From the IMG/VR virus record IMGVR_UViG_3300028569_000030, positions 1-64,000 of that record: a DNA stretch of 64,000 bases; one strand, 5' to 3'. A model generated the notes under the pieces. The model made no database searches and was not told where the DNA came from. It saw only the letters and a list, made by a program, of their open reading frames with translations. Each line of letters starts with the position of its first letter. Positions within the stretch are counted from its first letter, which is position 1. Shown one piece after another: positions 51,543 through 59,934 of the stretch. Both the position numbers and the translations under genes were made by a program. The DNA comes from a virus.

Positions 51543-54500
51543 TTAGAATGAGCTGTCGTCTTCCATTTTTGCACGATTCTTCGAATCTCGCAAGTCTTTT
51601 AATTCCGATGCTTCAATAGCTTCTAGCGGCCTAATAGTTCCAGTTAGTCCATCCCAAGCTAAATCGCAAGAAAACAAAGCTCCACTTCTATTTTTTACAC
51701 AATCAATAGAAAAGTATCTGTCATTTTCTGGAGTTCTTGAGCTGTATCCTGGCCTATGTACAGTTAACATAGCAGTTAAAGCTTGTGCTATAGACGAACT
51801 ACCTTTAGCGGCATTATAAGACGTTATTGGCTCGTCAATAGATCCTAGAGCTTTAGACGGCTGTAACATAACAACTACGGCTTTATTAAGATTAATAGCT
51901 ATTTCTCGCAGTCCTTGAATAGCCTCCATGCTAGATTGAGTAGGGTCAGAAAATCTAGACTGTACTAGCTCTAAATAGTCAACTATGACTAATCTGATGT
52001 TAACTCCTAGCATCTTTTCTCTTTCGATAATTGTGTTCTTTATTTCTTCAATTGTTTGCCCTGTTTTAAACACAAAGCTGCACTTTTGATAATTATCTTT
52101 TAGAATAGTTCTGAACTGATCTTTCTTTTGCTCATCTCTATTTTTGAAGAATTCGTACAAAGAATTTCTATTTAGTCTAGTGTGTCTTTGTATTAATTTT
52201 TGATATACATCAAACTGGGACATATCATAACTAAAGAACATGCTATGTTCGCCCATTTTAGAGGTATTATTTATCATAGTAATAGCGGTAGAAGTATTAT
52301 GCGTTACTGTAAAGTCTCCCAATAAGTACCTATGATTTCCATCTAACTCAAACCCAAAGTAATCTCCTACTTCTAATTTTTCTACCTCTATTTCAGTTAA
52401 ATCCTGGTATCTTTGTCTGTCTTGCGCTAAGGCTTTTTTTCTACTCACTCTATTAGGTATGTCGTTTAAATTATCTCCGCTAATGTACAGTCTAAACGCT
52501 TCTGAGTACCCTTCGTACCATTTTCCCCTAGTAAAAGATTTATAGTGTTTCATTTCTCTTGATTTAGTGGCTTTAAATCCTAAACTGCGTATTAAAAACA
52601 AAACCTGATCTGTCGTTTTTTCATTAGATTGGGAAAATTCATACGTTCCTTTTTTATGGTCATAGTATCCATCAGTATCTAATAGACCAGCCAACAACTT
52701 AAGCCTGTCTTCTCTATTAGAAGTAAGATATTCGTTAGGAATATATTTTCCATTCATTAGATTTTTTTGTTTTAAAAAAGTTCTAAAAATGTTATTTTCC
52801 CCAGTTATAGAAATAGTATACACCTTATCTGATCCCGATTCATACTGCTTTAAATTAGCTTTTAGGTTTTTAGAATCTGCCCATCCTTGAATATCTTCAA
52901 TTAGCTCTACATCTTGCTTTGCTATAGTAAACTGTGGTTTACTAGTTGTGCCATCTCCTATCCATACACCTAAGATGTACGGATCTATTTCTAAATGTTT
53001 TTTAGAAAACTCTACTGGAACTTTATATCCCTTTACTCTTTTTTTAAAATCTACACCCTTATTTAAGTATTCCAATAACGGAATGTCAAAAACCTGGCCA
53101 TATTTATACTGATCTTTTGTAGCACTACTTCCTTTAAGACTTAGTATGTGGCTTTCATTAATAACGTAATCATCTCCGTTTTTTTGGTTAATTTTATACA
53201 AAGTTTCTCGTCCTCTAGCTAACGATAAAACTGTTCTAGGAGAAGAGTCATCCCCCATTAATAAATCACCAACACAAACGTCTTCTACGTTTTTTATAGT
53301 TCCATCAAACATTAAAATTTTAGTGCCTTTTCCATGGCACTTGCCCGAGCCAGGGCTCCCTAAAATTCCATATAATCTTCCTACTTGAACTTGCAATTTT
53401 TCATCTAATTGAGGTATTCCAAACTTTAGAGTGTTCTTATCAATGTCTTCCGCATACGATATAAAAGAATCAAATCCTTCGTTAATAGTAACTACTTCTT
53501 TTGAGCTGGTAGCTTTAATGGATTCTGGAATCAATATACTTAATGATTTTAGTAATGGATCATCAGCAGTTGAATAAGTCCCACCTAGCCAATTTGGCCC
53601 AAATACTTGGGATATAATATTATTATATATAAGTTCTTTCGAAAACTTATCAGATCCTGTTCTTTTTGATTGCAGCTCAGCAGCGGCTTTTAAAAAATGA
53701 TATGTGTGAGTTTCGTTAAACCCTTGATTCTTTAGTGTACTAGCCAATATCATCAATGCGTGATTTCTAATGCCACTCTCAAAATAGCCTAAAGAAATTA
53801 AGTATTTTTCAGGAGTAAAGAATTTTGGCTTTATTGACCAATCTACTTCTGATAAATCTAAGCTTAGTGGAACTTTATTTTTCATAGTCTTAACTATTGT
53901 TGGGGTTTTATTCTTTAGTTCTACAATCCGTTCTGGTAGATTTACAACTTCCCATGCGTCTTTTATATCAGAATACTCAAAAGTAGTTTTAGCTAGTTCC
54001 ATAATTCCATCTATAGTAAAGTCCGTTAGTTCTGAAATAGATAAAGGAATTTTGTATAGTCCAGACTTTTGGTGCTTAGTTAACGGTAGTCTTAGTATCC
54101 TAGTTGCATTGTATATTACAGGGTCAGCAGTAGTAAGTCCCTCAGCTAGGCTCATACAAATATTTTTTAATTGATTTGGAGTTAATTGTTGGTCTAGGAT
54201 TTCTACTGAAATATCGAATCCTTTATTCCCACTAAAAAAAATTCGTATGCTACTAGCAGGAAATCCAGAGTCTATTAGTCTGTTAACTAAAGATATTGCG
54301 TCTTTTTGAGCTAATCCTAAGTCATCTTCTGAATCAAAATCCCATACTAATTTTTTACAAACAACGTCAGTTATTCCAGCCACGCTACCTTTGTCTTTAA
54401 AAATGGCTTTATGGGAGTCGTTAAACTGATATATAGATACGTAGGCTTCCTTATCTAAAGAAATTCTGTTATATATATCAGACAAATCTCCGTCATTAAA

Positions 54501-54557
54501 TGGAACTAATGTGCCTTTATCGGCTAAACTAGTGCATAATCTAACATAATCAGTCAT
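51543..54557 (-). CDS. Primase-helicase (AEP + DnaB-like) with intein
   Basis: A 1004-residue protein, 656 after splicing. The N-terminal archaeo-eukaryotic primase-like domain has LVWDFDSEDD (metal-binding DxD), FFSGNKGFDISV and NATRILRLPLTKH. The C-terminal RecA-like DnaB helicase has Walker A GSPGSGK followed by TST after splicing, Walker B LVIVDYLELVQ, and MLQPSKALG. Primase and helicase on one chain is the T7 gp4 plan, but with a different primase type. Start: ATG 54557 (or GTG 54560) behind GGAGG; the longer TTG frame runs into a hairpin. Confidence 0.87.
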   Translation of the reverse strand: MTDYVRLCTSLADKGTLVPFNDGDLSDIYNRISLDKEAYVSIYQFNDSHKAIFKDKGSVAGITDVVCKKLVWDFDSEDDLGLAQKDAISLVNRLIDSGFPASSIRIFFSGNKGFDISVEILDQQLTPNQLKNICMSLAEGLTTADPVIYNATRILRLPLTKHQKSGLYKIPLSISELTDFTIDGIMELAKTTFEYSDIKDAWEVVNLPERIVELKNKTPTIVKTMKNKVPLSLDLSEVDWSIKPKFFTPEKYLISLGYFESGIRNHALMILASTLKNQGFNETHTYHFLKAAAELQSKRTGSDKFSKELIYNNIISQVFGPNWLGGTYSTADDPLLKSLSILIPESIKATSSKEVVTINEGFDSFISYAEDIDKNTLKFGIPQLDEKLQVQVGRLYGILGSPGSGKCHGKGTKILMFDGTIKNVEDVCVGDLLMGDDSSPRTVLSLARGRETLYKINQKNGDDYVINESHILSLKGSSATKDQYKYGQVFDIPLLEYLNKGVDFKKRVKGYKVPVEFSKKHLEIDPYILGVWIGDGTTSKPQFTIAKQDVELIEDIQGWADSKNLKANLKQYESGSDKVYTISITGENNIFRTFLKQKNLMNGKYIPNEYLTSNREDRLKLLAGLLDTDGYYDHKKGTYEFSQSNEKTTDQVLFLIRSLGFKATKSREMKHYKSFTRGKWYEGYSEAFRLYISGDNLNDIPNRVSRKKALAQDRQRYQDLTEIEVEKLEVGDYFGFELDGNHRYLLGDFTVTHNTSTAITMINNTSKMGEHSMFFSYDMSQFDVYQKLIQRHTRLNRNSLYEFFKNRDEQKKDQFRTILKDNYQKCSFVFKTGQTIEEIKNTIIEREKMLGVNIRLVIVDYLELVQSRFSDPTQSSMEAIQGLREIAINLNKAVVVMLQPSKALGSIDEPITSYNAAKGSSSIAQALTAMLTVHRPGYSSRTPENDRYFSIDCVKNRSGALFSCDLAWDGLTGTIRPLEAIEASELKDLRDSKNRAKMEDDSSF
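52296..53339 (-). mobile_element. Intein in the helicase Walker A loop
   Basis: A 348-residue intein inserted between K and T of GSGK/T. It begins CHGKGTKILMFDGTI and ends FTVTHN with Thr as +1 residue. The LAGLIDADG endonuclease motifs are LGVWIGDGTT and LAGLLDTDGYY. Insertion in a P-loop inactivates ATP binding until splicing. This is a known favoured site for inteins. Confidence 0.95.
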
Positions 54558-54580
54558 CACATCATCCTCCAAAATAAAGG

Positions 54581-54639
54581 CAGGATTGAAAATCAATCCT
54601 GCTGTAGAGATTCTAGAATTAGTAAAGGGGATTACTAAT
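54581..54639 (-). promoter_or_regulatory. Two tandem hairpins before primase-helicase
   Basis: 54581-54589 pairs with 54593-54601 (9 bp, 3-nt loop), and 54618-54625 pairs with 54632-54639 (8 bp, 6-nt loop, overlapping the upstream stop). In the leftward transcript the first-named hairpin is followed by CCTTTATTTT and then the GGAGG ribosome site. It may be an attenuator, weak terminator or processing site. Confidence 0.5.
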
Positions 54640-54931
54640 CTTGATTGATAGATACGTTTAGTTCGTACTTGACATAAGAGGGGAGCTTCTCAAGTCTTTC
54701 CTGGGCAGCATCTTCTGTGATGTAGCCTTTTTCCGCTAAACGCTTAATCGACTCTCTTGGGTCATCTAAATTAAGAAACTGTGTTGTTACTTTTCTAGTT
54801 CCACTTTTATCTTTTACTACAAATTCTACTGGCTCACTAAGTTTAATATAAAATTGCTTATCATTATCTTTTCTTTTTAGAACAGATCCGATTTGTCTAG
54901 TAATTGTTTTCTTTTTTGTAATCTCACTCAT
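54635..54931 (-). CDS. Hypothetical replication-region protein
   Basis: A 98-residue protein: a beta-rich N-terminal half (RQIGSVLKRKDNDKQFYIKLSEPVEFVV), then helices (ESIKRLAEKGYITEDAAQERL) and a C-terminal strand. It could be a small single-strand-binding or accessory replication protein, but no OB-fold motif is decisive. It is encoded beside ERF and primase-helicase. Confidence 0.58.
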   Translation of the reverse strand: MSEITKKKTITRQIGSVLKRKDNDKQFYIKLSEPVEFVVKDKSGTRKVTTQFLNLDDPRESIKRLAEKGYITEDAAQERLEKLPSYVKYELNVSINQD

Positions 54932-55256
54932 TTGCGCTCTCCTTGTTTTGGGCTTCTGAATCAGAAGCTTTTAGTAATGATATTATTGTATCTAGTGCTA
55001 CTATTTCTGTGTAGGTCTGCATATATACCATTCCTGCCGCAACAGCTAGTTTTTCATCTTCTTTTTCAATAAGCTCAGAAGTTGGAAATGGATAATCTAA
55101 AACAGCTCTAATTACTCTATCTTTTCTTCCGTCCATTTTAATCTTCTTTAGCAGATTAACGTAGTTCTTGCTAGACTCATCGCTAACCTTTTTTAATTTT
55201 GCATAGGAATCATATAGCTTATCTAACTCTTCTTTGGTATTGTTAGTTTGTTCCAT
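54924..55256 (-). CDS. Hypothetical helical protein
   Basis: An unrecognised 110-residue helical protein with a coiled N-terminus and the central segment RKDRVIRAVLDYPFPTSELIEKEDEKLAVAAGM. It starts directly after the ERF stop and overlaps the following gene by 8 nt. Probably part of the recombination/replication operon. Confidence 0.6.
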   Translation of the reverse strand: MEQTNNTKEELDKLYDSYAKLKKVSDESSKNYVNLLKKIKMDGRKDRVIRAVLDYPFPTSELIEKEDEKLAVAAGMVYMQTYTEIVALDTIISLLKASDSEAQNKESANE

Positions 55257-55772
55257 TTAAAAATCCTCTTCTTTACTAGCCACAACTACTGCCGGTCTTC
55301 TAAAAGAAGAGGACGCCGGAGCTTTTGCTGCTGGTTGGTCTTGTTTTGTAGCTGTTACTTTTTCTGGAATTGTATTTCTCCCTACTGCCGTTTCTCCATC
55401 ATTATCAGTATCACCTAGGTTAACAAGGGCTTGTAGTCCATATCTTCTAGCATATGTAATACCTCCACCTTGCTGCTGAGCATCGTTTTCTTTTGCAGTT
55501 AGTATCTCAGTTAGGCTAGAAATAAACTCTCCAGATTCGTGTAATAATAGAGTTTGTACGTATTTTTTCCCATCAACTACAACTGTTGGTTGAACAGCAG
55601 ATATTCCGTATTTATTTAGAGCAGGAAGACACGCTTCTCTAACTGAATTTAGATTAGCGTACGTATTTTTAAAAAATGGATTCCTAGCATCCTTTACTGC
55701 GTTACTCATTTCTGATTGCGCTTTTACTAGGGCTGAGGCTACTTTAGCAATAGTATCACTTGTTAATTTCAT
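55257..55772 (-). CDS. ERF-family single-strand annealing protein
   Basis: Recombinase of 171 residues that anneals complementary single strands. ERF signatures: ALVKAQSEMSNAVKDARNPFFKNTYANLNSVREA (residues ~13-46), the middle KYGISAVQPT and the closing GGGITYARRYGLQALVNLGDTDNDGE (~101-126). A Lys/Pro/Ser-rich tail follows. It overlaps the next upstream gene by 4 nt and lies in one operon with a Cas4/RecB-like nuclease, a natural exonuclease/annealing pair. Confidence 0.88.
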   Translation of the reverse strand: MKLTSDTIAKVASALVKAQSEMSNAVKDARNPFFKNTYANLNSVREACLPALNKYGISAVQPTVVVDGKKYVQTLLLHESGEFISSLTEILTAKENDAQQQGGGITYARRYGLQALVNLGDTDNDGETAVGRNTIPEKVTATKQDQPAAKAPASSSFRRPAVVVASKEEDF

Positions 55773-56254
55773 ACAATCTCCTTATTAAGTTTAGAAGCAA
55801 TTTCTAGTAGTCCTTTGAGTGCTTCATTTTGAGCTTTATTTGCATCTAAATTAACGACATTAAAAGATACCTTACTTAGTGTAGTAAGCTTTCCATTAAT
55901 AAGATCAAATAACTCTAATTTTCCAACTACAATAAAGCTATCGTCTTTTTGTGGAAATGGTTGAGAGATTGCAAAATCATAACCAACTCCCTTTTTAGAT
56001 AAACTAGATAGTATACTGTTGTCTAGTAGTTTAGTTATTTCTGAAACAGAAGTGTCTATTGCCTTTTGGATATCGTCATTTATTCCTCCAACTAGCAATT
56101 TAATCTTTGGAAGAAGTTTTCCTTCTGAGTCTAATGCCAATCCCTCTAATTTAAACTGGACTAAAAACTCTCCGCTAACCAGTTCTTGAGGAGAACTCAT
56201 TGCTAGATCTGCTCTAAGTTCTAAAGATTTTAATCTGTCTAAAATACTAATCAT
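55769..56254 (-). CDS. Hypothetical protein of the recombination operon
   Basis: An unrecognised 161-residue protein with mixed alpha/beta character. It ends in a helix (NKAQNEALKGLLEIASKLNKEI). Overlaps both neighbours by 4 nt, so it is tightly co-translated with ERF. It might be a partner of ERF or of the nuclease. Confidence 0.6.
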   Translation of the reverse strand: MISILDRLKSLELRADLAMSSPQELVSGEFLVQFKLEGLALDSEGKLLPKIKLLVGGINDDIQKAIDTSVSEITKLLDNSILSSLSKKGVGYDFAISQPFPQKDDSFIVVGKLELFDLINGKLTTLSKVSFNVVNLDANKAQNEALKGLLEIASKLNKEIV

Positions 56255-56583
56255 GTTAAACTCCTAAGTTGATCAATCACTGATTGACCTAATGTTGTTT
56301 CTAATGCAAGTCTTGCCATATGCCCTAATCTTCCTTTGTTTTCTACTTTAACTACCTTAGCTGCCAAAGTCTCGGGATTATATTTTATCTCTACGTAACT
56401 ATGTTGCAAGTCTTTATCGATATAAAGAGCTACTCCAATGTGAGTTAAATCGTTTTCACTGGGATTATTTTGCTTCGCTGTGTTTTTAGCTTCGAGCAAT
56501 TCCATTTTCATATCCTGAATTAATTTAATTAACTCAGCTTTTGTAGCACTTTCAAAATTAGCAACTTTTGATACAATACTCAT
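56251..56583 (-). CDS. Hypothetical protein of the recombination operon
   Basis: An unrecognised 110-residue protein: an N-terminal helix (ATKAELIKLIQDMKMELLEAKN), then a beta section (HIGVALYIDKDLQHSYVEIKYN) and a C-terminal helix. It overlaps both neighbours by 4 nt. Confidence 0.6.
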   Translation of the reverse strand: MSIVSKVANFESATKAELIKLIQDMKMELLEAKNTAKQNNPSENDLTHIGVALYIDKDLQHSYVEIKYNPETLAAKVVKVENKGRLGHMARLALETTLGQSVIDQLRSLT

Positions 56584-57581
56584 TTGCGTTCTCCTAGTTT
56601 AACTAAACCATCCATAGATCCTTCTTTACATATTCCGAAGAAGGGGCATTTCTTACCAAAGAAATTATAGCATTTTTTATGGTTCTTTTCAAAAATACCT
56701 TTTTTTATTATATCTAAGTCTCTTTGATAGTCAAGGAATATTTTTTCCATTAATTCATTAGTAAGCTTACCTTTTAGTATTTGAGTCCTAACTCTAGGTT
56801 CATTTTTTCTTATCTTTTTTTCTAATACCAAATAAGCAACGTATGGATTTTGTTTATATTCTGAGTATGTAGCTAATTGTTTTGAGTTGTAAAGATCAGA
56901 TTCTTTATATGGAGTTGAGCTTGTTTTATTGTCGCATATATAAATAATATCGTCGTCTTTAAATTTAATAATAGCGTCTATAACTCCAACTAAAATATCA
57001 CCACTATCATTTACCAGCTCAACTTTTTCTTGGACACTTACCACATAATCTATTGTTGGAAGTATGTCTTCTCTGTATGCAGATAATAACATTAGTCCTT
57101 TTCTGTATAAACACATCCAGCCTATTTTAGAAAATAACCTAATTTCATTTTCTTCTAACTCGCCTTTGTAATAGTGGCAAGATTGAACGAAATCACCTAT
57201 TTCTGAGGATATTTCTTTTGAAAGTTCGGCTATATCATCCTCAGTCAATAAATCTAGATCAAAATCACCTTTTGAATAAGTTATAAGAGTTAGTCCCTTT
57301 CCTTCGTGTTTTACGTCATTTATTTCTATAGTAGACATTGATTCTAAAAATACTTGTTCTGGTGTTTTGTTTGTGAGAATTGGCGATAAGAGCTTTTCTT
57401 CTAGCATAGTGTTGAGAGCATTATCTATTGCTGATCCGAATATTAAAGCAGATCCAGTAGTTTCTGGGCGTATTCTATCTACATATTGGAATTTGTAATA
57501 TTGTTGACAGTCGGATAGTGCGTTTGTAGAACTATTTGAAACTCTAATTGGAGCTTTCTTAGTATCTCCAGGATTTTGCAT
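56580..57581 (-). CDS. PD-(D/E)XK nuclease, Cas4/RecB-like
   Basis: A 333-residue nuclease. The catalytic core includes FGSAIDNALNTML (~48-60), VGVIDAIIKFKDDDIIYICDNKTSS (~198-222: the D...D-x-K pattern) and QLATYSEY (~235). A Cys near residue 25 (LSDCQQYYKFQY) and three C-terminal Cys (KKCYNFFGKKCPFFGICKEG) match the four-Cys iron-sulfur cluster of Cas4/AddB nucleases. It likely resects DNA ends for ERF. It overlaps the next upstream gene by 23 nt. Confidence 0.82.
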   Translation of the reverse strand: MQNPGDTKKAPIRVSNSSTNALSDCQQYYKFQYVDRIRPETTGSALIFGSAIDNALNTMLEEKLLSPILTNKTPEQVFLESMSTIEINDVKHEGKGLTLITYSKGDFDLDLLTEDDIAELSKEISSEIGDFVQSCHYYKGELEENEIRLFSKIGWMCLYRKGLMLLSAYREDILPTIDYVVSVQEKVELVNDSGDILVGVIDAIIKFKDDDIIYICDNKTSSTPYKESDLYNSKQLATYSEYKQNPYVAYLVLEKKIRKNEPRVRTQILKGKLTNELMEKIFLDYQRDLDIIKKGIFEKNHKKCYNFFGKKCPFFGICKEGSMDGLVKLGERK

Positions 57582-57873
57582 AGATGGTTCCTAATTGTTT
57601 ATACCACTGTCTTTCTTCTTCAACTGAAATAGTTCTATGTACTTTCTTTTTTGGAAACTTTACTCGATTTTCTTCTTCATTTATAAAAACTATTCTTTCA
57701 GTGTACTCGTCTTTATCGTACACTACTTCTCCTATTTCCACAACAGAAAGTGGATCAACTCCCTTAAAAAAAGTTCTAGAAACTTTAAACAGCTCTTTAA
57801 ATTCTGCTATAGTGCCTTTTTCCAAGTTATCGAATATTAGTACTAGCTCAGCATGTGTGCGTTTCTTTATCAC
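57559..57873 (-). CDS. Hypothetical protein
   Basis: A 104-residue protein that begins with GTG (MIKKRTHAELVLIF) 1 nt after the upstream stop. It contains a beta-rich middle (VVEIGEVVYDKDEYTERIVFINEEENRVKF) and a C-terminal helix. No family recognised. It overlaps the nuclease start by 23 nt in another frame. Confidence 0.58.
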   Translation of the reverse strand: MIKKRTHAELVLIFDNLEKGTIAEFKELFKVSRTFFKGVDPLSVVEIGEVVYDKDEYTERIVFINEEENRVKFPKKKVHRTISVEEERQWYKQLGTIYAKSWRY

Positions 57874-57874
57874 G

Positions 57875-58027
57875 TTATTTCCTTAATTTAGACATTACAA
57901 TTTTAACAAAGCAAGCAAACCCCAAGCCAAAGAACAAAGTTGCATAATATGGATTTTGATAATAGTTAGCTATCCAACCAGCAATTAAAAATACCCAAGC
58001 AAATATCCTAACTTTAAATAGTTCCAT
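57875..58027 (-). CDS. 50-residue membrane protein
   Basis: A short gene (MELFKVRIFAWVFLIAGWIAN...) with two hydrophobic stretches around a YYQNPYYAT turn and a basic end KLRK. The ATG overlaps the upstream TAA (TAATG), and the stop is 1 nt before the next GTG start. The packing fills the gap perfectly, which supports it as a real gene. Holin-like in size, but unassigned. Confidence 0.6.
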   Translation of the reverse strand: MELFKVRIFAWVFLIAGWIANYYQNPYYATLFFGLGFACFVKIVMSKLRK

Positions 58028-58245
58028 TAGTTTCTTCCTTTAGCTGGAGAGCATACAACAGCATATTCTCTATCTGCCCTTTTATAGAACGTACTTAAAC
58101 AAGGAGTATCTGTGTATCTAGGATCTGTTGAGCAGACTTTAGCCGCTCTTTTTAGGATTACTTCGTCTTGATGTGTCCATGGAACAGATGATTGGTCAAT
58201 TATTTTAACTTTAGCGCATGTTATAAACAGGATAAAAGTTATCAT
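58027..58245 (-). CDS. Small exported Cys-containing protein
   Basis: A 72-residue protein: an N-terminal signal-like segment (MITFILFITCAK) with a Cys that could be a weak lipobox, then three spaced Cys (VCSTDPRYTDTPCLSTF...VVCSPAKG). It may be a small periplasmic or outer-membrane lipoprotein. It overlaps the dNMP kinase gene by 4 nt. Confidence 0.58.
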   Translation of the reverse strand: MITFILFITCAKVKIIDQSSVPWTHQDEVILKRAAKVCSTDPRYTDTPCLSTFYKRADREYAVVCSPAKGRN

Positions 58246-58859
58246 ATTTTAATCTCCATAAGTTTTGCTCTAAGATCCTCTAAAGATCCGTTGTTGTCGA
58301 TAACTACGTCTGCTAGTTCTTTTAGAGCAGTTACTCCAGTCTCGGACACGTGACTATCAGAAAATCCAGTATCTCTTTCTATATAGACGACTACAGAGTC
58401 ATTTTTAAAGAAATCAACTTCATTTTTAAAGCGACAATCGGAAATAATAGCTGGAAACTCTTTACTATTTTTTAAAAATTTACAATGTACGTCTGGATCA
58501 AAGTTTCTTAGAACCTCAGTCCCTAGGAACTGCAGCATTTCTCTTATGTTCTTAACATCTGTATGAACCACTCGACTTGCAATAGCTTCTGTATATGGAG
58601 AAAATTCTTCTACTCTATACCCAAACAAGGTAAATATTGCATCTATGTGTGGTTTTTTAAACCTAATAGGAAATCTAAATGGTTTTTCTTTGTATTCCTG
58701 GTCATTAAAATGAATGAGCGGTATTGAGGTAGTTAGTGCACATGCTCTCTTTAGCGCGTCAGCTAAAGCCACTTGTTTTAATCCGGTAATCTCACACAGT
58801 ATGTCAGAAGCAGTTGTTTTACCACTACCCTTCTGTCCGCATATTAAGATTGTTTTCAT
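58242..58859 (-). CDS. Deoxynucleoside monophosphate kinase
   Basis: A 205-residue P-loop kinase of the T4 gene 1 type, which phosphorylates dNMPs for phage DNA synthesis. The Walker A is ICGQKGSGKTTASDIL (residues ~6-21). Family motifs include REMLQFLGTEVLRNFDPDVHCK (~106-127) and a DCRFKNEVDFF segment (~141-151). It works with the reductase and dUTPase in this block. Confidence 0.85.
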   Translation of the reverse strand: MKTILICGQKGSGKTTASDILCEITGLKQVALADALKRACALTTSIPLIHFNDQEYKEKPFRFPIRFKKPHIDAIFTLFGYRVEEFSPYTEAIASRVVHTDVKNIREMLQFLGTEVLRNFDPDVHCKFLKNSKEFPAIISDCRFKNEVDFFKNDSVVVYIERDTGFSDSHVSETGVTALKELADVVIDNNGSLEDLRAKLMEIKI

Positions 58860-58867
58860 ATTGTCCT

Positions 58868-59221
58868 TTATGGAAATCTATAGGATAGAGAAGCTCCGAC
58901 TTGGAAAGACTCTTTTCTTATATTGTATAGCATAATTGGTCTGATTTCAAGTTTAGTGCTATCTGTATATTTTTTATACTTAATGCCCTTAAATGTTGAT
59001 ATATCTAGTTTTCCAGTAACTACTGGCAGTATTCCTAATAGATAGGTTTCCGTTTTTAGATCGAGGCCTAAATTAATCCTAATCTCTTTTCTTAGGGAAT
59101 TCTTAAAGTCTCTGTATCCTTGGTAATGGCTACCGGCTTCGTCTACTTTTTTTATTATATTTTCTTGTGTTTTAGTCCACGCTATTGTTGACAGGCATGT
59201 AAATATAAACCACTTTATCAT
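58868..59221 (-). CDS. Exported beta-barrel-like small protein
   Basis: A 117-residue protein with a signal peptide (~residues 1-16), an amphipathic beta-rich body (SLRKEIRINLGLDLKTETYLLGILPVV) and the C-terminal SFQVGASLSYRFP, which resembles the aromatic-ended last strand of outer-membrane barrels. Length is too short for a full barrel unless oligomeric. Unknown function; perhaps envelope modification. It abuts the wHTH gene. Confidence 0.55.
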   Translation of the reverse strand: MIKWFIFTCLSTIAWTKTQENIIKKVDEAGSHYQGYRDFKNSLRKEIRINLGLDLKTETYLLGILPVVTGKLDISTFKGIKYKKYTDSTKLEIRPIMLYNIRKESFQVGASLSYRFP

Positions 59222-59466
59222 TATTTTAAAGTCAGTATTACTTTAGACTCTATAATACCCCCTCCGGCTTTATAGTCTCTTTTATATGATATGGCTTTTA
59301 CCTTTTCTAGTTTTCTAAGAGATTTTCCCACTCTGCTTGTATCACTTCGTAGAATACTTGAAAGTTCCTGTTGGGTATAGGATAGCTTTCCTTTATTTTG
59401 TTGAGCCAATAAGAGAATCCTAAGTTCTAACGCTGTAAATATACAAATAGCTTCGTCCACTAACAT
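59221..59466 (-). CDS. Winged helix-turn-helix regulator
   Basis: An 81-residue protein resembling a MarR/DnaD-type wHTH: LRILLLAQQNKGKLSYTQQELSSILRSDTSRVGKSLRKLEKVKAIS (residues ~16-61) is a clear helix-turn-helix followed by a basic wing (YKRDYKAGGG). A candidate transcription regulator of the leftward operon or of the late switch. Confidence 0.7.
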   Translation of the reverse strand: MLVDEAICIFTALELRILLLAQQNKGKLSYTQQELSSILRSDTSRVGKSLRKLEKVKAISYKRDYKAGGGIIESKVILTLK

Positions 59467-59475
59467 AAGATACTC

Positions 59476-59934
59476 CTATTTTTTAAACATCTCGTCTACA
59501 TACTCATACCAGTGATCTTCTAAGCATTTAGGAGATAGGATTTGATAGTGCATAAAGCTAGCTGGACATCCGTCTTCTAGTACTGTAGTGGTATGCTCTC
59601 TGTCATATAAGCAATGAAGACTTTCGTGGAAAATAAGGTTACTTTTTTCTACTTCGTCTAAATATGACCAAACCTTCCTATCTATTTTTATTAGTCTCTT
59701 AGTTACTACTTTAGATATGTTATTTACGTATCTAGTACATTCTCCTGCTACTCCAGGAGAAAGATCTGCAAACTTAATAACTACGTGCTTATCAGCATAA
59801 GAACATTTGCATAACTTACTAAACTCTAAAGCATGTGGAACAAACTCACTAGCAATATCAGTAGATACTGGAACCATAGTCAGTGCTATTACCGATAGTA
59901 AAAATATAGAATAAATCATAATGCGTTTTCTCAT
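59476..59934 (-). CDS. Exported HExxH metallopeptidase-like protein
   Basis: A 152-residue protein with a signal peptide/anchor (IYSIFLLSVIALTMVPVS), then a periplasmic domain with NLIFHESLHCLYDREH (residues ~97-112), a zincin HExxH motif with a possible third ligand in REH. Six Cys suggest disulfides. It may be a phage-encoded periplasmic protease or an adhesin-like factor. It overlaps the upstream gene by 4 nt. Confidence 0.65.
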   Translation of the reverse strand: MRKRIMIYSIFLLSVIALTMVPVSTDIASEFVPHALEFSKLCKCSYADKHVVIKFADLSPGVAGECTRYVNNISKVVTKRLIKIDRKVWSYLDEVEKSNLIFHESLHCLYDREHTTTVLEDGCPASFMHYQILSPKCLEDHWYEYVDEMFKK

